From positions 1 through 7,095 of the forward strand of contig JAQVID010000155.1 in assembly GCA_028695865.1 (NCBI GenBank): a DNA stretch of 7,095 bases, read 5' to 3'. A program made the translations under genes and the position numbers. Position 1 is the stretch's first letter; every line of letters begins with the position of its first letter. Below are positions 1-5,415 of the stretch, in pieces. Under the pieces are notes generated by a model. The model worked only from the letters and a program-made list of their open reading frames with translations. It made no database searches and was not told the origin of the DNA. The DNA comes from Thermoguttaceae bacterium. GTDB lineage: Bacteria; Planctomycetota; Planctomycetia; Pirellulales; Thermoguttaceae.

Positions 1-1161
1 AATCTGTTCAATCACCTCACGATTACTGGCGTCCGCGACATGAATCAGGAGGTCCGCCGAAGTCGCTTCAGAAAGAGTCGCGCGAAAACTCGCCACCAGA
101 TGATGCGGCAGGTCGCGAATAAAACCAACGGTATCGCTCAACAGTACAGGCCCCCAACCGGGCAAAAACCAGCGCCGCGTTCGGGTATCCAACGTCGCGA
201 ATAAAAGATCGTCGGCATAGACATCGGCTTGGGTCATGCGGTTCAAAAGGGTACTCTTGCCCGCATTGGTATAACCGACCAAACAGACCGTCCTGGCTCC
301 TTTGCGGTTCTCCACTTCCCGCTGACGACGCTTGTGAATCGCCTCCAATTCTTTTTTCAAGTCGCCTATCCGCTCCTGAGCAATACGCCGGTCCACTTCC
401 AACTGCTTTTCGCCCGGGCCGCGAAGTCCAACCCCGCCCCCTACCTGCCGTTCCAGGTGGGTCCACATCCGCTTCAATCGCGGCAGTGAATACTCCAACT
501 GGGCAAGCTCGACAGCAAGACGAGCCTCGTGCGTCTGTGCCCGACTGGCAAAAATATCCAAAATCAGTTCCGTGCGGTCAATAACCTTGACCTTGAGAAA
601 TTGCTCCAAATTACGCGTCTGGTTTGGGGCAAGGTCATTGTCGAAAATCACGACGTCGGCCCCTGAAGCGTGCGTCAGCCCCTCCAGTTCTTCAACCTTT
701 CCTTTTCCTATATAATACGCGATATCCGGCTTGCTTCGACGCTGGACCATTGTTCCCACCGGATCAACCATGGCGGCCTTGGCCAAACCTCGAAGTTCGT
801 CAAGCGGCTGTTCAGATGTCCCCTGCCCCGGCAAATAGGCGCCTACCAGTATGGCTTTTTCATTCTCCACACTATCCCGTCGCGTCATTTTATCAGCGTG
901 CGTCGAAGCGCCAAAACGCTCTGTACTGTAACTGTCGTCGCCAAAGACGTCAAAAGAATTCATTCCGGAATCATCAGAATCATCTGAATCTTCTGAATCA
1001 TCTTCGTTTTCATCACTCGTTTCAGAAAGAATTTCATCACTCTCTTCGCTCGGGGACACTTGTGCAGAATCGGAATCGCGCGGAGAACGCTTGTTTCGAA
1101 ACTGTTTTTCCTCGTCCCTGTTCCGTTGTCCCGGGTTCTTGGGGCTCATTCGATGACTCAT
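1..1161 (-). CDS. hflX: GTPase HflX, N-terminal part (3' end outside window)
   Basis: HflX is a ribosome-associated GTPase that binds 50S/70S particles and splits stalled or heat-damaged ribosomes; it acts in the cytoplasm. 387 codons are visible and the frame stays open to the left edge. Residues 103-285 match the HflX N-terminal domain: AYYIGKGKVEEL near 148-159, DLAPNQTRNLEQ at 176-187, a long alpha-helical region, and the glycine-rich signature GLRGPGEKQLEVDRR at 245-259. The G domain follows, with the G1 P-loop GYTNAGKST at 296-304, TLDTRTRRW at 323-331 and G3 DTVGFIRDLPHHLV at 343-356. The NKxD motif and C-terminal domain lie outside. The start at 1161 is chosen because GAGG (minus strand, 1170-1167) sits 5 bases upstream; ATG at 1149 has no such site. 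Residues 1-100 are an unusual hydrophilic extension, rich in Asp, Glu and Ser at 39-65. The tsaB gene is divergent. Confidence 0.96.
   Translation of the reverse strand, partial: MSHRMSPKNPGQRNRDEEKQFRNKRSPRDSDSAQVSPSEESDEILSETSDENEDDSEDSDDSDDSGMNSFDVFGDDSYSTERFGASTHADKMTRRDSVENEKAILVGAYLPGQGTSEQPLDELRGLAKAAMVDPVGTMVQRRSKPDIAYYIGKGKVEELEGLTHASGADVVIFDNDLAPNQTRNLEQFLKVKVIDRTELILDIFASRAQTHEARLAVELAQLEYSLPRLKRMWTHLERQVGGGVGLRGPGEKQLEVDRRIAQERIGDLKKELEAIHKRRQREVENRKGARTVCLVGYTNAGKSTLLNRMTQADVYADDLLFATLDTRTRRWFLPGWGPVLLSDTVGFIRDLPHHLVASFRATLSEATSADLLIHVADASNREVIEQI
967..1003. repeat. Four 9-bp tandem repeats inside hflX (D-D/E-S coding)
   Basis: Four adjacent 9-base units of the form GAATCWTCW on the plus strand begin at 968, 977, 986 and 995. 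Being three codons long they keep frame, and on the minus strand they encode D/E-D-S triplets, residues about 54-65 of HflX. The unit differs by single bases only, which suggests slipped-strand expansion. They lie in the acidic N-terminal extension, so copy-number change would not disrupt the conserved domains. Confidence 0.8.
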
Positions 1162-1237
1162 TTATACCTCGTAAATATATTTCTGCTTCTCTATTCTTTT
1201 TTCCGCTGCTCACCATAGCAATGTACCATCAATATAC

Positions 1238-1265
1238 AGTATACGCTCTGTAGCAAAATCTTCAA
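1238..1265 (-). promoter_or_regulatory. Putative sigma70-type promoter of hflX
   Basis: On the minus strand TTGAAG (1265-1260, 4 of 6 consensus bases) is separated by 16 bases from TATACT (1243-1238, 5 of 6). Transcription would start near 1231 and give a leader of about 70 bases before the hflX start at 1161. It is a sequence match only, but it lies in the correct orientation in a non-coding gap. Confidence 0.5.
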
Positions 1266-1323
1266 TACGTATAATATTCACGCTTTTTCAGTTCCCCCCT
1301 GTTTTCATTTGTTTGAATTCGTA

Positions 1324-1357
1324 TATAATTAAAATAGTAAAGGTAAATTAAACACCG
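1324..1357 (+). promoter_or_regulatory. AT-rich region upstream of tsaB with two TATAAT boxes
   Basis: Exact TATAAT hexamers occur at 1324-1329 and 1352-1357 on the plus strand, in a strongly AT-rich stretch of the hflX-tsaB gap. Neither has a convincing -35 element: the best for the second box is TTAAAA at 1329-1334 with a 17-base spacer. One of them probably serves tsaB, leaving a leader of about 135-170 bases before the TTG start at 1500. I see no other recognisable element in 1358-1499. Confidence 0.3.
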
Positions 1358-1499
1358 GTATTATAATATAGTACTCGTGTTAAATATAAATACACATTTC
1401 ACATTTAGCTCTGTGTGTCGTTGTACGCTTACGTTTCAGCGACATGAAGATAAAAGAGGTTGGCTTTGCTCCTCTTTTGGTGGGAAAACAGGCATTATT

Positions 1500-2303
1500 T
1501 TGAAACTTTTAGCGTTGGAAACAACAGATCGTCAGGGTACGGTCGCCGCATTTGAGGATGGAATGCTCCAGCTTGAAGCGCCACTGTCCCCCCAAGATAA
1601 ACGCAGTGCTCAAACGTTGGTTCCTTCGATTCAACAGCTTTTTTCCGAGCTAAACTGGTCTTTTGCTCAGTTGGATGCCGTCGCGGTCGCAATTGGTCCC
1701 GGATCGTTCACCGGTCTTCGTGTCGGTGTAACGACGGCCAAAACAATTGCTTATACGCTTGCGATTCCTGTGCTGGGTATCAATACACTTGACGCCATGG
1801 CCTGCGGACTGGGTACAACGTGTAAAGACCGGATTGTGACCACCGGTATCGACGCTCAACGTCAAGACATTGCCGCTGCTTTTTATTATATTGACGAACA
1901 GGGACAAATCGTTCGGTTATCGGACGGTTATCAGGTTATACCCGTTGTCAATTGGCTAAATGATGAAAAAAGCACAGACGATTCAAAAAATAAAGAATAC
2001 GAAAAGAATACGGAAAGAGGAAATCTTTTCTATTCCGGCCTAGTTTATCAGAAGATACAGGCGGCTTGGTCAAAAGATTACATTTTTTGCAGTCCGATCC
2101 TGAAACGCTGGCAAACACGCGTATCAGCGGATATTCAATGTCGCTTCGCGGCACAAGAATATTGGGCTCCAAAATCTTGTTTTGTTGCGCAACTCGCTTA
2201 CGAACGGATGTTGCGAAACGAAACAGACAACTTGTGGTCGCTCTCGCCTTTGTATTCGCGTCCCAGCGCGGCAGAGGAACGAGCGGCTCAAAAATCGGGT
2301 TAG
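1500..2303 (+). CDS. tsaB: tRNA threonylcarbamoyladenosine biosynthesis protein TsaB
   Basis: TsaB (YeaZ) is a catalytically inactive ASKHA-fold paralogue of TsaD. It dimerises with TsaD and works with TsaE to transfer threonylcarbamoyl to A37 of ANN-reading tRNAs in the cytoplasm. Numbered from the TTG start, the protein begins KLLALETT, the usual first beta strand. SAQTLVPSIQQLF is at 37-49, the family signature GPGSFTGLRVGVTTAK at 66-81, NTLDAMA near 95-101, and the C-terminal PLYSRPSAAE at 250-259. TTG at 1500 is preferred because the homology begins exactly there and AGG (1490-1492) lies 7 bases upstream; no in-frame ATG is available nearby. The frame is open back to a GTG at 1377, but those 41 residues do not look like TsaB. 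At about 267 residues it is longer than the usual ~230; a charged, Lys/Asp/Asn-rich insert at about 154-174 accounts for most of this. Neither tsaD nor tsaE is in view. Confidence 0.9.
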   Translation: MKLLALETTDRQGTVAAFEDGMLQLEAPLSPQDKRSAQTLVPSIQQLFSELNWSFAQLDAVAVAIGPGSFTGLRVGVTTAKTIAYTLAIPVLGINTLDAMACGLGTTCKDRIVTTGIDAQRQDIAAAFYYIDEQGQIVRLSDGYQVIPVVNWLNDEKSTDDSKNKEYEKNTERGNLFYSGLVYQKIQAAWSKDYIFCSPILKRWQTRVSADIQCRFAAQEYWAPKSCFVAQLAYERMLRNETDNLWSLSPLYSRPSAAEERAAQKSG

Positions 2304-2304
2304 A

Positions 2305-2430
2305 ATGACTGAACATTTAAGTCCGAGAGGCAGTCAGTCACACTTAAGTTTGACTGACCGCTATTGTAAGGGCTGCCCCCCGTTTCCTGTGGAAAGCAGG
2401 GGAAACACAGAAAAAACGAATAATCGGTAG
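2305..2430 (+). CDS. Doubtful 41-residue ORF directly after tsaB
   Basis: An ATG starts one base after the tsaB stop codon (TAG-A-ATG) and the frame runs 41 codons to a TAG. I do not recognise the product. It is hydrophilic, contains one CxxC-like YCKGC motif at 20-24 followed by PPFP, and has no membrane segment. There is no good Shine-Dalgarno; translation could only be coupled to tsaB termination. It overlaps two potential RNA structures (2333-2358 and 2373-2406), so the DNA may be regulatory and the ORF accidental. I lean to the latter. Confidence 0.15.
   Translation: MTEHLSPRGSQSHLSLTDRYCKGCPPFPVESRGNTEKTNNR
2333..2358. repeat. 26-base near-perfect inverted repeat between tsaB and cysC
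   Basis: The arms GTCAGTCA (2333-2340) and TGACTGAC (2351-2358) are exact reverse complements. The bases between them are themselves the palindrome ACTTAAGT (2342-2349), flanked by one C/T mismatch, so 12 of 13 positions are symmetrical about 2345/2346. No T-run follows, which argues against an intrinsic terminator. The symmetry without a free loop is more like a dimeric repressor site or a processing hairpin. Function is unknown. Confidence 0.6.
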
Positions 2431-2492
2431 TTATGTAGTTATATAGATCAGGTTTTATCAGTAATTTTTAGTAAAACGGAGAGACAACAGAT

Positions 2493-3152
2493 ATGGATTC
2501 ACAGAATGTAGAAATCAGTTGGCACGATTTTGCCGTTCCACGAGCGGACAAAGAACAGCTTAACGGTAACAAGGGATGTATTGTCTGGTTCACAGGCTTG
2601 AGTGCCAGTGGCAAGAGCACGATCGCCAATCTGGTCGATCATAAGCTTCACTTGCTTGGCAAGCGAAGTTTCGTGCTGGACGGCGACAATGTGCGACACA
2701 CGCTCAACGCTCCGCCCGCAAAGCTCGCCGGAGTTCACGGCGAGGAGTTTGCCAAGCGGTTTGGACTTGGTTTTTCGGCTCAGGACCGCGAAGAAAATAT
2801 TCGTCGTATTGGCGCCGTGGCCAAATTGTTCGCCGAGTCCGGTTGCATTGCCTTAACGGCCTTTATCAGCCCTTATCGTCGTGACCGCGACCGCGTTCGC
2901 AATACGATGACCTCAACCGACTTCTTTGAAATCTTCATTGATACGCCCATCGAAGTTTGCGAACAGCGCGATCCGAAAGGACTTTACAAGAAAGCCCGCA
3001 GTGGAGAACTCAAAGGCTTTACAGGAATCGACGATCCTTACGAAGCTCCGATTGAACCGGACCTTGTTCTTTCCGGAAGCAATGCTCCTGCCGACGAACT
3101 GGCCGACGAAGTTATTTTCTTCCTGAAATCAAAGGGTGTTTTCGTTTCCTGA
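2493..3152 (+). CDS. cysC: Adenylyl-sulfate kinase (APS kinase)
   Basis: The enzyme phosphorylates adenosine 5'-phosphosulfate at the 3' position with ATP to give PAPS, for sulfate reduction or sulfotransferases. Family motifs appear in order: P-loop GLSASGKST 35-43, LDGDNVRH 62-69, LGFSAQDREENIRRIG 92-107, LTAFISPYRRDRDRVR 121-136 (Ser126 matches the phosphoserine position of E. coli CysC), then DTPIEVCEQRDPKGLYKKARSGELKGFTGIDDPYE at 150-184, recognised as a block. There is no ATP sulfurylase domain, so this is a stand-alone CysC. Compared with E. coli, about 17-18 residues (73-90, from APPAK to EFAKRF) are inserted between DGDNVRH and LGFS; I recall similar inserts in planctomycete CysC proteins. 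The start is supported by GGAGAG at 2478-2483, 9 bases before the ATG. It is followed by a strong terminator; no cysD, cysN or cysH is nearby. Confidence 0.96.
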   Translation: MDSQNVEISWHDFAVPRADKEQLNGNKGCIVWFTGLSASGKSTIANLVDHKLHLLGKRSFVLDGDNVRHTLNAPPAKLAGVHGEEFAKRFGLGFSAQDREENIRRIGAVAKLFAESGCIALTAFISPYRRDRDRVRNTMTSTDFFEIFIDTPIEVCEQRDPKGLYKKARSGELKGFTGIDDPYEAPIEPDLVLSGSNAPADELADEVIFFLKSKGVFVS

Positions 3153-3177
3153 AACGAAGCCTCTTGATTCATCCGAC

Positions 3178-3213
3178 TCCGCGAACCACTTGTTCTGGTC
3201 CGCGGATTTTTTT
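3178..3213 (+). terminator. Intrinsic terminator after cysC
   Basis: An 11-position stem (3178-3188 with 3196-3206, TCCGCG-A-ACCA against TGGT-C-CGCGGA) has one A/C mismatch and a 7-base CTTGTTC loop. Seven T residues (3207-3213) follow directly. It lies 26 bases after the cysC stop codon, in the right orientation to end the cysC transcript and separate it from the acyltransferase gene. Confidence 0.88.
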
Positions 3214-3254
3214 CGAATTACGGGCAATGTTGATGTATCGTGGGAGTTGCAACC

Positions 3255-3869
3255 ATGATTGTGTTTTTTGTTAAGAGCTTTCTTATACTGCTGGCCCGGT
3301 TTCTCAGTGGTGCGTCCGTCCGTTGGGTGGAAAGCCAGCCCGAGCCGTGTCAGCGAGTCTATTTTGCCAATCACACAAGTCATCTGGACGCCATTGTAAT
3401 TTGGGCCGCTCTTCCCGAAAATGTCCGCGAAAAAACAAAAATGGTTGCCGCAAAAGACTACTGGGACGGTGGACCCATTCGCCGTTTCGTCGCAAAAAAG
3501 GTCTTTAAAGCAATCCTCATCGACCGCAAGCATGTCACCAAGCGAAACAATCCCATTTACAGCCTTCTGGACGAAATGGGCGAAGATCATTCCATTATCA
3601 TTTTTCCGGAAGGCGGACGAAGCAACGACAATCAGGTTCACGATTTCAAAAGCGGACTGTATTATCTTGCCAAAAAAAAACCGGAAATTGAACTCATTCC
3701 CGTTTATCTCGATAATATGAATCGTATCCTGCCACGCGGAATGATTTTGCCCGTGCCCATGCTGTCACGAATTGTCTTTGGACCTCCGCTGTGGATCGAA
3801 AAAACGGAATGCAAAGAAGCTTTTTTGCAACGCGCTCGCGATGCCGTACTCAAGCTTAAAGAAATGTAA
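3255..3869 (+). CDS. 1-acyl-sn-glycerol-3-phosphate acyltransferase family protein (PlsC-like)
   Basis: PlsC-family enzymes acylate lysophosphatidic acid at the inner membrane face to make phosphatidic acid. Residues 1-20 (IVFFVKSFLILLARFL) form a hydrophobic N-terminal segment that probably anchors the protein. Block I is NHTSHLD at 39-45 (catalytic His40 and Asp45 of HX4D), a block II-like ILIDRKH lies at 87-93, block III is FPEGGRS at 117-123, and block IV is IPVYLDNMNRILPRG at 148-162. With 204 residues it is slightly shorter than E. coli PlsC but has all the blocks. The ATG at 3255 is chosen because GGGAG (3242-3246) sits 8 bases upstream; the in-frame GTG at 3240 would place that ribosome site inside the gene. 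The terminator at 3178-3213 isolates it from cysC. Substrate specificity cannot be read from sequence, so I give no gene symbol; a fatty-acid or lysolipid acyltransferase of the same fold is possible. Confidence 0.9.
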   Translation: MIVFFVKSFLILLARFLSGASVRWVESQPEPCQRVYFANHTSHLDAIVIWAALPENVREKTKMVAAKDYWDGGPIRRFVAKKVFKAILIDRKHVTKRNNPIYSLLDEMGEDHSIIIFPEGGRSNDNQVHDFKSGLYYLAKKKPEIELIPVYLDNMNRILPRGMILPVPMLSRIVFGPPLWIEKTECKEAFLQRARDAVLKLKEM

Positions 3870-3900
3870 GCAAACCTGTGGTTATCGCGTTTCCGTCAAG

Positions 3901-4041
3901 CTCACTCATCGTCGTTCCCGACTCACGGTTCGTTGTTCACAATTTACAATTCGCTGTTCACAATTCACCGTGAACAGTTCACTATTCACTGTTCACGGTT
4001 TATTCTTTTGTTCTTGACTCTTTATTCTTCACTCGTCATTC
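3901..4041. repeat. Degenerate heptanucleotide tandem array, consensus TTCACNN
   Basis: The gap between the two convergent genes divides into about 20 consecutive 7-base units with one extra base near 4013. The core is cleanest from 3929 to 3998: TTCGTTG, TTCACAA, TTTACAA, TTCGCTG, TTCACAA, TTCACCG, then one unit reading in the opposite sense (TGAACAG), then TTCACTA, TTCACTG, TTCACGG. Flanking units (such as CTCACTC at 3901, CTCACGG at 3922, TTGACTC at 4014 and TTCACTC at 4028) keep the spacing but have drifted. The first five positions are conserved and the last two vary. A 7-base period is not compatible with coding. There are no spacers, so it is not CRISPR. Degenerate heptamer arrays are known from cyanobacteria; I cannot say whether this one is related. 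Confidence 0.85.
3967..3999 (+). terminator. 12-bp perfect hairpin, probable terminator of the acyltransferase gene
   Basis: ACCGTGAACAGT (3967-3978) and ACTGTTCACGGT (3988-3999) are exact reverse complements around a 9-base loop. The downstream plus-strand sequence is T-rich (TTATTCTTTTGTTCTT, 4000-4015) but lacks an unbroken T-run. The hairpin arises because one heptamer of the repeat array is in inverted sense. Its position between converging genes supports a terminator role for the upstream gene; on the minus strand no T-run follows it. Confidence 0.5.
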
Positions 4042-4044
4042 GGC

Positions 4045-5139
4045 TTAAAGCTTTTCGCAAATCGCTTCGGCCATTTCTTGAGTTCCCACCGCTGTCGGAT
4101 CGTTGCGATCGGCCTTCATGTCATACGTTACCGACTTGCCTTCGCGAACGACTTCTGCCACAGCCTTTTCCAAACGATTCGCCGCGTCAAACTCTTTCAT
4201 GTGACGCAACATGAGCATACCGGACAGAATGAGAGCGACCGGATTGACCTTGTTAAGCCCTTTGTATTTCGGAGCGCTTCCGTGAGTTGCTTCGAATACG
4301 GCTCCGTCTACTCCAATGTTCGCGCCCGGAGCCATACCAAGCCCGCCCACCAGACCGGCACAAAGATCGCTGAGTATGTCACCATACAGATTCGGCAGGG
4401 CAATCACGTCGTAAAGCTCCGGCTTCTGCACAAGCTGCATACACATATTATCGACAATACGATCTTCGAATTCGATGTCGGGATACTCCGCGGCGACCTG
4501 ACGCGCAACTTCCAGAAACAGCCCGTCGGTGTGCTTCATAATGTTCGCTTTGTGAACGGCCGTAACTTTCTTGCGACCATTTTCCCGGGCATACTCGAAA
4601 GCCGCCTTGACAAGTCTGTGCGTTCCGAACACGCTAATCGGCTTGATCGAAATACCGGTCTCGTCCGCGGATGTCTGAATTTTGCGACCTGTTGTCAACG
4701 AATTGATTTTTTCAAGAAGTTCGGCCGTCTTGGGATCACCCTTTTCAAATTCGATTCCGGCATAAAGGTCTTCTGTATTTTCCCGGAAGATCACGAGGTC
4801 AACGGGCACAGAACTAAAGAACGACCGAACACCAGGATAATATTTGCAAGGCCGAACACAAGCAAAAAGGCCAAGTTCCTGTCGCAAATGAACATTGATA
4901 CTCCGAAAGCCCGTACCAACCGGCGTTGTAATCGGCGCTTTCAAGGCGATACGCGTTCGGCGAATGCTTTCCATAACGGCGTCCGGCAAGGGCGTTCCCG
5001 TTCTCTGCATGACATCGATACCAGCTTCCTGAACGTCCCAATTAATCGCGACGCCGGTTGCGTCAATACATTTTCTTGCGGCCTGCGCCAATTCGGGACC
5101 CACTCCGTCTCCAGTAATCAATGTAACGTCATAAGCCAT
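4045..5139 (-). CDS. Isocitrate dehydrogenase, short isocitrate/isopropylmalate dehydrogenase family type
   Basis: The enzyme oxidatively decarboxylates isocitrate to 2-oxoglutarate in the TCA cycle. Isocitrate specificity is supported by the FRSINVHLRQELGLFACVRP segment at 78-97, with Ser80 and Asn82 of the S-x-N-x-x-L-R signature and arginines 86, 96 and 119. FRENTEDLYAGIE at 118-130 supplies Tyr126; VHKANIMK at 195-202 the catalytic Lys197; IVDN at 228-231, YGDILSD at 252-258 the metal aspartates 230, 254 and 258. The coenzyme loop reads THGSAPKYKGLNKVNP at 285-300. Lys291-Tyr292 is the NADP-type pair of E. coli Icd, where NAD enzymes usually have Asp-Ile, and VTYD at 337-340 keeps the NADP-type tyrosine. 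At 364 residues it is shorter than E. coli Icd (416) and closer to NAD-type enzymes. GAGG (5150-5147) lies 7 bases before the ATG. Cofactor use is therefore uncertain. Confidence 0.92.
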   Translation of the reverse strand: MAYDVTLITGDGVGPELAQAARKCIDATGVAINWDVQEAGIDVMQRTGTPLPDAVMESIRRTRIALKAPITTPVGTGFRSINVHLRQELGLFACVRPCKYYPGVRSFFSSVPVDLVIFRENTEDLYAGIEFEKGDPKTAELLEKINSLTTGRKIQTSADETGISIKPISVFGTHRLVKAAFEYARENGRKKVTAVHKANIMKHTDGLFLEVARQVAAEYPDIEFEDRIVDNMCMQLVQKPELYDVIALPNLYGDILSDLCAGLVGGLGMAPGANIGVDGAVFEATHGSAPKYKGLNKVNPVALILSGMLMLRHMKEFDAANRLEKAVAEVVREGKSVTYDMKADRNDPTAVGTQEMAEAICEKL

Positions 5140-5237
5140 GATGAAACCTCACTTTACTTGCTGTCAAATTGTATTAAAACATCGCCCAACACCATACATG
5201 GTCTCTCTTTTGCGAAACAGAAAACCACTCACTCTCT

Positions 5238-5265
5238 ATTTTACAATCCAACGCGTTTTGGTCAA
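5238..5265 (-). promoter_or_regulatory. Putative promoter of the isocitrate dehydrogenase gene
   Basis: On the minus strand TTGACC (5265-5260, 5 of 6 consensus bases) is followed after 16 bases by TAAAAT (5243-5238, 5 of 6). This is the best consensus match in the window. Transcription would begin near 5231, giving a leader of about 90 bases. That leader contains the short inverted repeat ACCATACATGGT at 5191-5202. Confidence 0.6.
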
Positions 5266-5378
5266 TTGGGCACCACAGACGCACCGCAAGACGCTGCATA
5301 CATTTTTGTTGATTTATTTAAATCGTTACGACTAATCGAAAAAAATGAGACAAGAACAATCAGGAACGTGTCCCGCCC

Positions 5379-5407
5379 TTGATTTTTTTACCGTGTAAAG
5401 ATACAAT
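5379..5407 (+). promoter_or_regulatory. Putative promoter for a structured RNA
   Basis: TTGATT (5379-5384, 4 of 6 consensus bases) and TACAAT (5402-5407, 5 of 6) are separated by exactly 17 bases. The expected start lies at about 5413-5416, coinciding with the first paired base (G5416) of the predicted RNA fold. The nearest plus-strand ORF starts more than 230 bases downstream. Confidence 0.4.
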
Positions 5408-5415
5408 GTTATTCA

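Noticed and set aside
624..1253. 209-codon plus-strand open frame over hflX
   Set aside because: It is antisense to the HflX N-terminal region, has no domain, and its length follows from the repetitive serine/aspartate codons on the other strand.
3240..3254. GTG at 3240 as the acyltransferase start
   Set aside because: The GGGAG ribosome site at 3242-3246 would be inside the gene; ATG at 3255 has ideal spacing from it and begins the hydrophobic anchor.
3901..4041. CRISPR array
   Set aside because: The units are 7 bases long, contiguous and without spacers, and no cas genes are present.
4045..5139. 3-isopropylmalate dehydrogenase as an alternative identity
   Set aside because: The substrate segment carries the Ser/Asn of isocitrate enzymes (RSINVHLR) instead of the Leu-rich isopropylmalate pattern, and no leu genes are adjacent.
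5162..5167. Perfect TTGACA on the minus strand close to the isocitrate dehydrogenase start
   Set aside because: It is only 22 bases upstream of the ATG, so its -10 element would fall in the ribosome site or coding region, and none is visible.
4078..5382. 434-codon plus-strand open frame
   Set aside because: It lies antisense to the isocitrate dehydrogenase, whose motifs are complete on the minus strand. The plus-strand translation has no recognisable domain and is the complement of conserved codons.
5351..5389. CAAG/CTTG pair with T7 as a plus-strand terminator
   Set aside because: The stem is only 4 bp around a large loop and no plus-strand gene precedes it; the T-run is better explained as the spacer of the 5379-5407 promoter.
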